Of a stretch of DNA of 64,000 bases, positions 35,074 to 44,315 are shown in pieces; within the stretch, counting starts at the first letter, position 1, and each line of letters begins with the position of its first letter. A model generated the notes under the pieces. That model searched no databases. It saw only the letters and a list, made by a program, of their open reading frames with translations, and was not told the origin of the DNA. The DNA comes from Mucilaginibacter_A sp964251965 (GTDB taxonomy: Bacteria; Bacteroidota; Bacteroidia; Sphingobacteriales; Sphingobacteriaceae): NCBI GenBank assembly GCA_964251965.1, contig CAXULQ010000011.1, positions 1-64,000 of the forward strand, given 5' to 3'. The position numbers and the translations under genes are program-made.

Positions 35074-35508
35074 ATGCCTGCCAAAATTCATTTTTTTGAA
35101 GAAGAAACGGATTTCAAACTAAAAAACAAAAAACATTTACGCCATTGGATAGAACAAACTATCCTTTCAGAAAATCATATTCTAAAAGAAATAAACTTTA
35201 TTTTCTGTTCTGATGCTTACCTCTTAAAAATTAACCAGGATTATTTACAGCACGATACTTATACCGACATCATTACTTTTGACAATTCAGTAAAAGAAAA
35301 AGAATTAGTAAGCGATATTTTTATTTCTATAGAAAGGGTAACAGAAAACGCTTTGGTATACAACATCACTTTATTAGAAGAACTTTATCGGGTGATGATC
35401 CACGGAACTTTACATTTATTAGGTTACAAGGACAAGTCTGCCAAAGAAAAAAAACTTATGACAGATAAAGAAAATTTTTACCTAACTAATATAATTATCA
35501 ATAAGTAA
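35074..35508 (+). CDS. ybeY: rRNA maturation endoribonuclease YbeY
   Basis: A 144-residue zinc-dependent endoribonuclease needed for 16S rRNA 3' end maturation. The metal motif is HGTLHLLGYKDK: the first two His are kept, but the third His of the canonical HxxxHxxGxxH is replaced by Asp, a variant I associate with Bacteroidota YbeY. LKINQDYLQHDTYTDIITFD is the family core. Start codon 2 bases after the previous stop. Confidence 0.88.
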   Translation: MPAKIHFFEEETDFKLKNKKHLRHWIEQTILSENHILKEINFIFCSDAYLLKINQDYLQHDTYTDIITFDNSVKEKELVSDIFISIERVTENALVYNITLLEELYRVMIHGTLHLLGYKDKSAKEKKLMTDKENFYLTNIIINK

Positions 35509-35543
35509 ATAACTTAAATTTACACCAAATAAGTTTTAAAACC

Positions 35544-36056
35544 ATGATAAAATCATTTGCTATTATCCTTGCCTTACTTTTTACTGCGCCTAATTCTGTT
35601 TATGATTTTAAGCTGAAATCTATCGACGGAAAAAACTTTAACCTTGCTGCTTATAAAGGTAAAAAGTTGTTGATTGTTAACACGGCCTCTAAATGTGGTT
35701 TTACACCTCAATATGCCGAACTGCAAAAGCTGGCCGAGCAATATAAAGACAAAGTTATTGTAATCGGTTTTCCGGCAAACAATTTTGCTTCACAAGAACC
35801 AGGTGAAAATTTAACGATTAAAGAATTTTGTAAGAAAAATTATGGCGTTACTTTCCCTTTAAGCGAAAAAATCAGCGTTAAAGGCGATGATATTAGTCCG
35901 CTTTTTAAATATTTGACTTCCGCAGCAAATCCGGATTTTACTGGTGAAATAAAATGGAATTTTGAGAAATTTTTGATTGATGAAAACGGAAAATTAATCC
36001 ACCGTTACCGTTCGGCTGTAACCCCTTTATCTACAGATATAACAAGTCAGTTATAA
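35544..36056 (+). CDS. Glutathione peroxidase family thiol peroxidase
   Basis: A 170-residue thioredoxin-fold peroxidase reducing hydroperoxides. The catalytic Cys is in NTASKCGFTPQY, the conserved Gln is in SQEPGE, and the Trp/Asn are in IKWNFEKFL. The usual FPCNQFG second Cys is replaced (FPANNFAS), so electrons may come through another thiol. A hydrophobic N-terminus (MIKSFAIILALLFTAP) suggests export. 35 bases after ybeY. Confidence 0.87.
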   Translation: MIKSFAIILALLFTAPNSVYDFKLKSIDGKNFNLAAYKGKKLLIVNTASKCGFTPQYAELQKLAEQYKDKVIVIGFPANNFASQEPGENLTIKEFCKKNYGVTFPLSEKISVKGDDISPLFKYLTSAANPDFTGEIKWNFEKFLIDENGKLIHRYRSAVTPLSTDITSQL

Positions 36057-36067
36057 AAAAAGATTAA

Positions 36068-36103
36068 AAAAAGGAGCTTTCTTAAATCAGGAAGCTCCTT
36101 TTT
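36068..36103. terminator. Bidirectional terminator between gpx and aat
   Basis: AAAAAGGAGCTT pairs with AAGCTCCTTTTT, with T runs on both strands, between convergent genes. Confidence 0.88.
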
Positions 36104-36730
36104 TTATGTCAAAAATTTTTGAAATTCTTCTCTGCTGATCATCACTGCGCCCAAAGATTCCAAGTGCTTGGTATGCATCTGGCAGTCAATCAGCTTATAC
36201 TGTTTTTGCCGGCATAAAATTATCAACGCTGTTTTTGAAGCATTGCTAACTTTACTAAACATACTTTCGCCGCAAAAAATTCCTTTTATTTCCACGCCGT
36301 ATAAACCGCCTGCCAACTCTCCATTTTGCCAAACTTCTACGGATTGTGCTTTGCCTTTTTGATGAAGTTCGAGATAAGCTTTTTCCATCTCGGCCGTAAT
36401 CCAGGTGCCTCTTTGCCCGGTACGAAAAACTTTGGCACAAGCAGCAATTACAGCCGGAAAATCCTGATTAAAAGTAACCGTAAATTGTTCTGACTTCAGC
36501 ACTTTACGCATACTCTTTGATATTTTTAAACGATCAGGAAATAAAACAAAACGTTGATGCGGAGAATACCACAAAATAGGTTCCTTATTACTGTACCACG
36601 GAAAAATCCCTTCCGCATAAGCATTCATCAATCTTTCGGCAGATAAATCGCCGCCAATTGCCAGCAGTCCATCAGGTTCTGCCAACGATGGATCGGGAAA
36701 AATTGGCCGTTTATCCAACTGAAAGATCAT
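36104..36730 (-). CDS. aat: Leucyl/phenylalanyl-tRNA-protein transferase
   Basis: A 208-residue enzyme adding Leu or Phe to N-terminal Arg/Lys of proteins, marking them for ClpAP degradation. FPDPSLAEPDGLLAIGGDLS, GIFPWYS, PILWYSPHQRFVLFP and GVEIKGIFCGESMFS are family hallmarks. Typical length. Transcribed alone. Confidence 0.93.
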   Translation of the reverse strand: MIFQLDKRPIFPDPSLAEPDGLLAIGGDLSAERLMNAYAEGIFPWYSNKEPILWYSPHQRFVLFPDRLKISKSMRKVLKSEQFTVTFNQDFPAVIAACAKVFRTGQRGTWITAEMEKAYLELHQKGKAQSVEVWQNGELAGGLYGVEIKGIFCGESMFSKVSNASKTALIILCRQKQYKLIDCQMHTKHLESLGAVMISREEFQKFLT

Positions 36731-36816
36731 AAACAGGTTTTAACTTTCATTCTAAGTTTACTATCGGGTTTACTCCTTTTAACAACATTTGTTTTATTTC
36801 TTGTCCACATTTCGGC

Positions 36817-36829
36817 ATGCTTCTTTTAA
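36817..36829 (+). repeat. Copy of the dispersed motif
   Basis: ATGCTTCTTTTAA followed by TGCACTAAATC in the divergent gap between aat and the DUF1800 gene. Confidence 0.85.
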
Positions 36830-36908
36830 TGCACTAAATCTCAGTTGGTTATACGGCTAAACTTTCTGAAATTTGATAGGTCATATTTCTACATTAAAAC
36901 TAAAGCCG

Positions 36909-38288
36909 ATGAATAATTTCAGGCAGATTAAACATTTGTACGCCCGTGCCGGTTTTGGGATCCGTTTTGAAGATTTGCATGACCATGAACATTGGTCAGT
37001 GAAAAAGGCGGTGAAAAAACTATTTAGGGCATCAGAAGTTGACGAGCCGCTGCTGGCTGTTACCGAAAATATCGACCTGCGCAATCACCCAAACCAAACG
37101 GAAGACGAGAAAAAACAAATCCAACAAAACCGTAATCAGCAGGAAAAAGCTTTAAATAATGCCTGGTTCCAAAAAATGGGCAGTACAAATGCCCAACTTC
37201 GCGAAAAAATCACCTTGTTTTGGCACAACCATTTCGCCTGCAATATCGGTAATTCATTTTACGAGCAGCAATTAAACAACGTGCAACGCATTAATGCACT
37301 TGGAAATTTTAAAACCCTGGTTTTGGAAGTTTCGAAAACGCCGGCAATGCTGCAGTTTTTAAATAACCAGCAAAACCAGAAAGGCCACCCAAACGAAAAT
37401 TTTGCCCGCGAATTGATGGAACTTTTTACTTTGGGCCGAGGCAATTATACGGAAGATGATATTAAACAATCTGCACGTTCTTTTACCGGCTGGACTTACG
37501 ACAAGAACGGAGAATTTGCTTTCCGGCCAAACGTGCACGATGTTGGCAACAAAACTTTTTTTGGAACAACTGCTAATTTCTGCGGAGAAGATATCATCGA
37601 TAAAATTTTGGCGCAAAAAGAATGTGCTGTTTTTATCAGCAGAAAATTGTACCGTTATCTGGTAAATGATACGCCGGATGAAAACCACATTAAACAAATG
37701 GCTGATATTTTTTATCATTCCGGCTACGAAATAAAGCCGCTTTTGGAATATATTTTTACTGCCAACTGGTTTTATGAAGATAAAAACATTGGCAATCTAA
37801 TAAAGTCGCCTGTCGAATTGCTGGTTGGCTTAAACCGTCAGTTTTACATCAGCTACCAAAACCCGGACGTGTTGATGCAATTTCAGCGGACACTTGGACA
37901 GCTACTTTTTCGTCCGCCGAATGTTGCTGGTTGGGCGGGCGGTAAAAACTGGATTGACAGTTCTTCGCTGATGTATCGCATGAAAATTCCTTCCACCATT
38001 TTAAATGCCGGTTTAATTGAGTTTGAAGGAAAAGCAAATCCGGAAGATGAAGCTTATTTAGCTGCAACCCGAAAGCAGCAGCTAAATGTGATAAAAAGAG
38101 TACAGGCACAGCCGAATTGGGATAAGTTTATGGCTGATATTCCCAAAAATACAAGCCATGAAGAAATTGCCCGTTTTATACTCGAACCCAACATCAATAA
38201 TATAGCGATAAAAGAAGCATCACAAATTGCAGACGTAAAAACATTGGTTGTGCAATTGGTTTCTACGCCCGAATATCAACTTTGTTAA
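36909..38288 (+). CDS. DUF1800 family protein
   Basis: A 459-residue protein of the DUF1800 family: HLYARAGFG at the N-terminus, KITLFWHNHFAC, NFARELMELFTLG, and RSFTGWTY are typical. Members are widely found next to DUF1501 genes, as here, and are thought to act with them in the cell envelope; biochemical activity is not established. The ATG at 36909 follows repeat-free leader; upstream in-frame starts would add 12 residues. A motif copy at 38207-38220 encodes IKEAS. Confidence 0.82.
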   Translation: MNNFRQIKHLYARAGFGIRFEDLHDHEHWSVKKAVKKLFRASEVDEPLLAVTENIDLRNHPNQTEDEKKQIQQNRNQQEKALNNAWFQKMGSTNAQLREKITLFWHNHFACNIGNSFYEQQLNNVQRINALGNFKTLVLEVSKTPAMLQFLNNQQNQKGHPNENFARELMELFTLGRGNYTEDDIKQSARSFTGWTYDKNGEFAFRPNVHDVGNKTFFGTTANFCGEDIIDKILAQKECAVFISRKLYRYLVNDTPDENHIKQMADIFYHSGYEIKPLLEYIFTANWFYEDKNIGNLIKSPVELLVGLNRQFYISYQNPDVLMQFQRTLGQLLFRPPNVAGWAGGKNWIDSSSLMYRMKIPSTILNAGLIEFEGKANPEDEAYLAATRKQQLNVIKRVQAQPNWDKFMADIPKNTSHEEIARFILEPNINNIAIKEASQIADVKTLVVQLVSTPEYQLC

Positions 38289-38334
38289 GCTAATCCGCTA
38301 CTTCTTCAATACAAAAACCGAGAAAATTACGATC

Positions 38335-39531
38335 ATGAAAAGAAGAGATTTTATAAGAAATACAGCTTTGGTTTCGGGTGCTTACCTGATCCCCGCTTTT
38401 TTAAAACCATTAGAGGCTTTAGCCATGAACGACATTACTGGTTTTAAAAACTTAGTGATCATCCAGCTTTCTGGCGGAAACGATGGTTTGAATACGATTA
38501 TTCCTTATGGACAAGATGCTTATTATCAGAAACGGAAAACGATTGCCATCAATCCAACCGATTTAATCAAGCTGGACGATTGCCAGGGTTTCAACCCAAA
38601 TCTGGCAGCTTTAAAAGAAATTTACGATCAGGGCTGGATGTCGGTCATCAATTCTGTTGGTTATCCAAACCCGGACCGATCGCACTTTCGTTCGATGGAT
38701 ATTTGGCAAACCGGCAGCGACGCCAATCAGTTTTTATCGACCGGCTGGATTGGCCGTTACTTAGATTCGAACTGCCAAACCTGCAAAAGTCCGTACACCG
38801 CAATCGAGGTGGACGATACGTTATCGTTAGCGATGAAAGGAGTGACTAAAAAAGGAATTGCCGTACAGGATCCGAACAAATTGTTCCAAACTACGCGCGA
38901 ACCATTTTTTAAAGATTTAGTGCAAGATCATCCCGAGCATTTGAACGAAGACAACCTGGGTTATCTGTACAAAACCATGATCGAAACGTATTCTTCGGCA
39001 GATTATATTCAAAAAACAGCAAAAACTTATCAGGTTAAAGGAGAGTACCCGGCAACAGGATTAGGAAATCAGCTTAAAACCATTTCTAAATTTATCAATG
39101 CCGGCTTGCAAACCCGCGTTTATTATGTTTCTTTAAGTGGTTTCGATACGCATACCGGCCAGCAGGCGCAGCAAGGCCGGCAGTTAAAAATTTATGCGGA
39201 TGCGGTTGCGGCTTTCATCAAAGATTTAAAGCAAACCGACAAGCTGGACGATACTTTGGTAATGACTTTTTCTGAATTTGGCCGCCGCGTAGAACAAAAC
39301 GCCAGCAACGGAACCGACCACGGAACAGCAAACAATGTGTTAATTTATGGCGGAAAACTTAAAAAAGCTGGCATTTACAATCCGGCTCCCGATTTGGTGA
39401 ATTTAAGCCAGGGCGATTTGCAATATCAGGTAGATTTCCGCGATGTTTACGCTTCTGTTTTAGATAAATGGCTGGATGTTAACAACAGCCAAATTTTAAA
39501 CAAGCAGTTTGCTGGGTTGGATTTTATCTGA
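38335..39531 (+). CDS. DUF1501 family Tat-exported protein
   Basis: A 398-residue DUF1501 (alkaline-phosphatase-fold-like) protein. MKRRDFIRNTALVSGAYLIP is a twin-arginine signal. IIQLSGGNDGLNTIIPYGQD, DIWQTGSD, FDTHTGQQ and SEFGRRVEQNASNGTDHG are the conserved blocks with metal-binding His/Asp residues. Its partner DUF1800 gene ends 46 bases upstream. Activity is unknown; the fold suggests a sulfatase or phosphatase-like enzyme. Confidence 0.83.
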   Translation: MKRRDFIRNTALVSGAYLIPAFLKPLEALAMNDITGFKNLVIIQLSGGNDGLNTIIPYGQDAYYQKRKTIAINPTDLIKLDDCQGFNPNLAALKEIYDQGWMSVINSVGYPNPDRSHFRSMDIWQTGSDANQFLSTGWIGRYLDSNCQTCKSPYTAIEVDDTLSLAMKGVTKKGIAVQDPNKLFQTTREPFFKDLVQDHPEHLNEDNLGYLYKTMIETYSSADYIQKTAKTYQVKGEYPATGLGNQLKTISKFINAGLQTRVYYVSLSGFDTHTGQQAQQGRQLKIYADAVAAFIKDLKQTDKLDDTLVMTFSEFGRRVEQNASNGTDHGTANNVLIYGGKLKKAGIYNPAPDLVNLSQGDLQYQVDFRDVYASVLDKWLDVNNSQILNKQFAGLDFI

Positions 39532-39536
39532 TCGGC

Positions 39537-39550
39537 ATACTTCTTTTATG
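39537..39550 (+). repeat. Copy of the dispersed motif
   Basis: ATACTTCTTTTATG followed by GCATAAAAAA, directly after the DUF1501 stop and abutting the palindromic repeat. Confidence 0.85.
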
Positions 39551-39558
39551 GCATAAAA

Positions 39559-39652
39559 AAAGCCTCACCCCAGCCCTCTCCAAAAAAGAGGGAGACAAAG
39601 CGACGAACTTTTTAAAGTCCCTCTCTTTTGGAGATGGATTTAGGGTGAGGCT
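39559..39652. repeat. Complete palindromic dispersed repeat, about 92 bp
   Basis: AAGCCTCACCC at the left end mirrors GGGTGAGGCTT at the right end. Inside are two nested hairpins, CCCTCTCC...AGAGGGAG and TCCCTCTC...GGAGATGGA. Half copies occur at 5391 and 28204. It separates convergent genes. Confidence 0.8.
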
Positions 39653-39664
39653 TGCAGGCTCTTT

Positions 39665-40996
39665 CTACAACTTGGTTTCTAAACCATATTTATCAGAAAA
39701 CTTTTTGTAAAGCTGTTTATGCAAGTTATCTAAGTTAATGGTACGGCCTTGTATATATTCATCCGTTACATCCAAGCCTAACATATCCAAAGCATCACCT
39801 TTAGAAACAAACAGGTTGGCATCTTTACCAACTTCCAATGTTCCGGTAGTTTTATCGATACCTAAAATTTTGGCGTTGTTTAAAGTAATCATAGATAACG
39901 CCTGTTCTTTGGTTAAACCGTAACCAACTGCTTCGCCTGCTTCAAACGGTAAATTACGCTGGCGCCAGAAACCAATTCCGGTTAAACCGTAAAGTACGCC
40001 TGCATCTTGCAATAAATGCGGCAATTTGTAAGGCAGGTAAACATCGTCTTCGTCCTTATCCGGCAGCGTTTGGGTTTCTTTCAAGATGACAGGAACATTG
40101 TTTTGCTTTAAAACATCCGTTACCAAATACGACTCTTTACCGCCAACGATAACAACCGAAATATTGTATTTTTTGGAGAAAGTTACAGCCTGCGTAATCT
40201 CTTTCGCACCATCGGCGTTGATAAATAGCTTTTTAGTGCCGTTAAATAAACCACGCATAGCTTCAAGTCGAACATTAGTTACGGCATGACGGGTTTCGGC
40301 AGCATAACCTTGTGCCTGCATAAACAAGCTATTAATATCATCAATTGCCTTTTGTGCACGTTCTGCCGGTGTTTCTGGTGTTTGGCCTGGTACTGCAGCT
40401 AAGGCAAAAGCACCTCTCCGGCCTCTGCCGCCAGCACGGGAAACCGGCCACGTTAGGTGGATGCCGATATCCTTTTTATAAGCTGCATCTTCCCAGTTCC
40501 ATCCATCCAACATCATTACAGAGGATTGACCAGAAACCGTACCGCCTTCCGGCGTAGGTTGCACCAGTAAAATACCATTGGTACGAACCGTTGGGATAAC
40601 TTTTGAATCGGTATTAAAAGCGATCAGCGAGCGCACATGCGGGTTCAAGTCGCCGGTTTCTGTATCATCAACTGTACCCCGCGCACCTTCTTCAATTTCC
40701 ACTAAACCTAAAGTTGTTATCGGGCAAATAAAACCGGGATAAATTTGTTTACCGGCAGCATTTACCAGCGTGGCGCCAGCAATATTAGGGGCTGCGCCTT
40801 CTCCGATTGCTGTAATTTTACCTTTATCGAAAGCGATGTAACCACTATTGATTACCTGCCCATTGCCAACATGGATGGTAGCACCGGTAATAACAACCGG
40901 GCCAGACTGTGCTTTGGCAGGAGAAATATTAGCCTGACCGAAAGCGAGGATTGTACCCAAAAGTAATCCTCCAAAACTTAATAATATTTTTTTCAT
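39665..40996 (-). CDS. Amidohydrolase-like exported protein lacking the HxH site
   Basis: A 443-residue protein with a signal peptide and the amidohydrolase architecture: an N-terminal beta domain (GATIHVGNGQVINSG) and a C-terminal segment GLTKEQALSMITLNNAKILG with GTLEVGKDANLFV. However, where active members have a metal-binding HxH after the GF(V/I)D segment, this one reads YPGFICPITTLGL, so the metal site seems lost. It follows the large amidohydrolase gene by 21 bases and is probably a non-catalytic or divergent partner. The frame is intact. Confidence 0.75.
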   Translation of the reverse strand: MKKILLSFGGLLLGTILAFGQANISPAKAQSGPVVITGATIHVGNGQVINSGYIAFDKGKITAIGEGAAPNIAGATLVNAAGKQIYPGFICPITTLGLVEIEEGARGTVDDTETGDLNPHVRSLIAFNTDSKVIPTVRTNGILLVQPTPEGGTVSGQSSVMMLDGWNWEDAAYKKDIGIHLTWPVSRAGGRGRRGAFALAAVPGQTPETPAERAQKAIDDINSLFMQAQGYAAETRHAVTNVRLEAMRGLFNGTKKLFINADGAKEITQAVTFSKKYNISVVIVGGKESYLVTDVLKQNNVPVILKETQTLPDKDEDDVYLPYKLPHLLQDAGVLYGLTGIGFWRQRNLPFEAGEAVGYGLTKEQALSMITLNNAKILGIDKTTGTLEVGKDANLFVSKGDALDMLGLDVTDEYIQGRTINLDNLHKQLYKKFSDKYGLETKL

Positions 40997-40997
40997 G

Positions 40998-41010
40998 GTA
41001 AAAGAAGCAT
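40998..41010 (-). repeat. Copy of the dispersed motif abutting a start codon
   Basis: On the minus strand ATGCTTCTTTTAC is followed by C and the ATG of the 443-residue amidohydrolase-like gene. Confidence 0.9.
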
Positions 41011-41017
41011 TTAAGGA

Positions 41018-44000
41018 TTACTTTTTATTTTGATTATTCTGAATGGATTTCTGATCAACATTTGTTTTGGTTTGCAGCAAACCGTTGTATTGATCTGCTA
41101 CTACGTATGTGCTTGCATCAATATCATCGCAGGTATATAACTGGCGGCGGCGCGGTGCACCTGTTCGTTGTGTAGCAGCACCGGCATTTTTAGCCTGAAG
41201 CATTTTTTGGATGATCCGGCCTTCGTCTGCCTTCATCGATTTTTGGCGTTCTGCATCTTTTGAATAATCCCAATAAGGTACGCCATCAACATAGGTTTTT
41301 TCGGCAACGGCATAAATAGAAAGCGGATCAGCAGACCATAATACTAAATCAGCATCTTTTCCTGCTTTAATACTGCCTACCCGGTTATCAATATGCAGCA
41401 TTTTAGCCGGATTGAGCGTTACCAGTTTCAAAGCTTCTTCTTCGCTCATCTTACCATAAGTTACTGATTTACCGGCTTCCTGATTTAGTCGCCTTGCCAT
41501 TTCTGCATCGTCCGAATTAATAGCAACGGTTAAACCTTCAGAATGCATGATGTTAGCATTGTATGGAATAGCATCTTGTACCTCCATTTTGTAAGCCCAC
41601 CAATCAGAGAAAGTAGAAGCAGCAATACCATGAGCTTTCATTTTATCGGCCACTTTGTAACCTTCTAAAATGTGTGTAAAAGTGTTGATTTTAAAGTGCA
41701 TGGAATCTGCCACGTGCATCAGCATATTAATTTCTGATTGTACATAAGAGTGGCAGGTGATATGGCGGGTATCATCCAGGATTTCTACTAAAGCTTCCAG
41801 CTCCAAATCACGACGTACATTATTGCCTTTTACAGCCCGGGCTGCTTTATATTCTTTAGCGCGCGTAAAAGCATCTATATAAACTTGTTCAACACCCATG
41901 CGTGTTTGCGGGAAGCGCTGGTTTAGGTTACCAAATTGCTGCGGAGAATTGCTTTGCTTTACGTTCTCGCCTAAAGCAAATTTGATGAATTGCGGTGCAT
42001 TCTCAAACTTCATCTGTTCCGGCGTTACGCCCCAGCGGTGTTTGATTATATAATTTTGACCTCCGATAGGATTAGCCGAACCATGAAGGATTTGTGAAGT
42101 AGTAACACCACCGGCCAATTGACGATATAATTGTATATCGGTTGCATCCAACACATCACCGATACGTACTTCGGAAGTTACGGCTTGTGTACCTTCATTG
42201 ATGCCGCCGGTAGCGGCAATGTGCGAGTGCTCGTCAACAATTCCGGCAGAAATATGCTTTCCGGTTGCATCAATTACTTTGGCAGTGCCGGCAGCCAAAT
42301 TTTTACCTACTGCTTTTATCTTGCCATTTTCAATAAGTACATCTGTGTTTTTCAGGATACCGTCTTTCTCGTTCGTCCAAACCGTAGCATTCTTAAACAG
42401 TACATTTTCGGCTTTAGGTACTTCGACAAAACCATATGCAGCAAACGGATAAACAACAGGCCCAACTACTCCGGCAGGCCGTGCTTCATTACCGGCAGGC
42501 GGCGTATTTCCGCCACCAAAACCACCACGTGCAAATTGATTACCGCCAGCCGGGGCAGGGCCGCTGTAAGTAGCTGTCCACTTAAAAGAAGTCCCGTCCG
42601 GAGCAATGCCATTACCGCTTAAAGTTACCGGAGACATAGAAGCGATGTAACCACTAAGGCGAATAATACCAGCGGGCTGAGTGCGCGAATTGAAATAAAT
42701 GCTTACCAAGTCGCCAGTGCGGGTGATAGTGCCCGGTGTACGGGAGCTATCTGCACCGGCAAAGCTTACGTTGAGGCTATAAGTACCTGGTGTACCGCTT
42801 ATTCCTAAAGTTGTGTTTGATAAAATACTGCTGTTAAAAGTATAGGTTCCGCGAAGATCGGCAACATCCATTTTGCTTGCTACAAACTGGCGTCCTTCTA
42901 CCCAGGTTTCGTAAATGATGTTATCAGCCTTAAATAAATTATTAGAAGAGATGATAAAATTGGCCATTTTACCTTTCGCAAGTGTTCCTACCTTATCAGA
43001 AACACCAAGCATTTCGGCTGGCGTTTGGGTTAGTGCTTTTAACGCTTGTTTTTCAGTTAAACCAAAAGTGATGGCTGTTCTGACATTGGTCCAGAAATCA
43101 CGCGCATTAGTTAAACCAGAAGAAGTAATGGCAAAACGGATGCCCGCTTTTTCCATCGCCGCCGGGTTTGTTGGTGCCAGTTCCCATCCTTTTAGCTGCT
43201 CATAACTTATGTTACGGGCATCTAAAGGATCTTCTACATCATAAGGTGCCGGAAAAGTAAGCGGAATGATAAAACTGCGGCCGGTAGCTTTTACCGCTGC
43301 AATGTTTTGGTATTCGTCACCATCACTTTTTATAATGTATTGTTTGCCAAATTCTTTGGCGATTTTATCAGCGCGAAAAATGCTTTGTAAATCCGTTACT
43401 TCAAAAACCTGTGGTAAAGATTGGGTACGGTTAAATTCGGCCAAAGAAATATTGTATTCTTCTTTCTGGTTTTTGTACCAGGCGGCGTCATAATAAGTTT
43501 GTCGTAACAAAGCAATTACACCCATTAAAGAATTTGGATAATTAGTAGCGGCAGTACCTTTGCTAAAAGAATAGTTGGCAGCGGCCTGGTCGTTCAGCAT
43601 CACTTCATTATCGCGCTCGTTACCTAAACTTACTACCGCCGAAGTTCCGCGTACAATGCCATCTTGCACCAGCGTTTGCACTGCGCCAAAGCCATTTCGT
43701 TTATATTCTTCGGCACGGGTAGCGTTAACATGAAAAAGTGTTTTGGCATTTACATCCGCCCGGATAGCTTCGTTCCACCCAAAAGCACCTGGTTTTGTAG
43801 ATACCGGAACGGAAGTACGTGCGCCACCAAAACCGGCAGCAGGAAAGGCCGCCCTCGGTGCTTCCGGCATACCATAGTTTGTAAAAGCATCAACCAGGCC
43901 AGGATAAATAAATTTTCCTTTTAAATCAATCACCACGTATCCTTTCGGAATAGTCACGGCTTGACCGACAGCTTCAATTTGCCGGTCTTTAATCAGTAAA

Positions 44001-44164
44001 GTTCCGTTTGTAATGGTTTGATCGGCACTGGCAACAATGGTTGCGTTTGTAAAAGCGTATTGCCCCGGCCTGATATCCCATGCACCGTTTACAGGATAAG
44101 TTTCCTGTGCGTTGGAATATCTAAAAGTTAGCAGGACAAAACAAAAAAGTAAGAGTTTTTTCAT
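41018..44164 (-). CDS. Double amidohydrolase-domain exported protein
   Basis: A 1048-residue protein with signal peptide (MKKLLLFCFVLLTFRYSNA). Two amidohydrolase-like units are fused. The first (about 20-430) reads YPGLVDAFTNYGM and lacks the metal HxH, like its neighbour; a beta-sandwich linker with a Gly/Ala/Pro-rich stretch spans about 440-580. The second (about 590-1000) keeps the site: GIVDEHSHIAATGG, plus HITCHSYVQ and NSDDAEMARR. So probably only the C-terminal half is catalytic, acting on a periplasmic peptide or imide substrate that cannot be named. Operon with the next gene. Confidence 0.8.
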   Translation of the reverse strand: MKKLLLFCFVLLTFRYSNAQETYPVNGAWDIRPGQYAFTNATIVASADQTITNGTLLIKDRQIEAVGQAVTIPKGYVVIDLKGKFIYPGLVDAFTNYGMPEAPRAAFPAAGFGGARTSVPVSTKPGAFGWNEAIRADVNAKTLFHVNATRAEEYKRNGFGAVQTLVQDGIVRGTSAVVSLGNERDNEVMLNDQAAANYSFSKGTAATNYPNSLMGVIALLRQTYYDAAWYKNQKEEYNISLAEFNRTQSLPQVFEVTDLQSIFRADKIAKEFGKQYIIKSDGDEYQNIAAVKATGRSFIIPLTFPAPYDVEDPLDARNISYEQLKGWELAPTNPAAMEKAGIRFAITSSGLTNARDFWTNVRTAITFGLTEKQALKALTQTPAEMLGVSDKVGTLAKGKMANFIISSNNLFKADNIIYETWVEGRQFVASKMDVADLRGTYTFNSSILSNTTLGISGTPGTYSLNVSFAGADSSRTPGTITRTGDLVSIYFNSRTQPAGIIRLSGYIASMSPVTLSGNGIAPDGTSFKWTATYSGPAPAGGNQFARGGFGGGNTPPAGNEARPAGVVGPVVYPFAAYGFVEVPKAENVLFKNATVWTNEKDGILKNTDVLIENGKIKAVGKNLAAGTAKVIDATGKHISAGIVDEHSHIAATGGINEGTQAVTSEVRIGDVLDATDIQLYRQLAGGVTTSQILHGSANPIGGQNYIIKHRWGVTPEQMKFENAPQFIKFALGENVKQSNSPQQFGNLNQRFPQTRMGVEQVYIDAFTRAKEYKAARAVKGNNVRRDLELEALVEILDDTRHITCHSYVQSEINMLMHVADSMHFKINTFTHILEGYKVADKMKAHGIAASTFSDWWAYKMEVQDAIPYNANIMHSEGLTVAINSDDAEMARRLNQEAGKSVTYGKMSEEEALKLVTLNPAKMLHIDNRVGSIKAGKDADLVLWSADPLSIYAVAEKTYVDGVPYWDYSKDAERQKSMKADEGRIIQKMLQAKNAGAATQRTGAPRRRQLYTCDDIDASTYVVADQYNGLLQTKTNVDQKSIQNNQNKK

Positions 44165-44301
44165 TTTGTTAATAGTTTTTCAATAAAAGTATCAAATTTT
44201 AATGCTGAAAAACCAATAACCAGCTTTAATTAATGTTATTGTTACAAAAACTGACTAATTAGGGCAGTATTAGAATACGTGTTATATTCGCAAAAAATTA
44301 A

Positions 44302-44315
44302 ATACTTCTTTTATG
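44302..44315 (+). repeat. Copy of the dispersed motif containing a start codon
   Basis: ATACTTCTTTTATG: the last three bases are the start codon of the small membrane protein at 44313. Confidence 0.9.

Noticed and set aside
39665..40996. The small amidohydrolase-like gene as a pseudogene
   Set aside because: The frame is intact with a good signal peptide and conserved C-terminal blocks; only the metal motif is changed.
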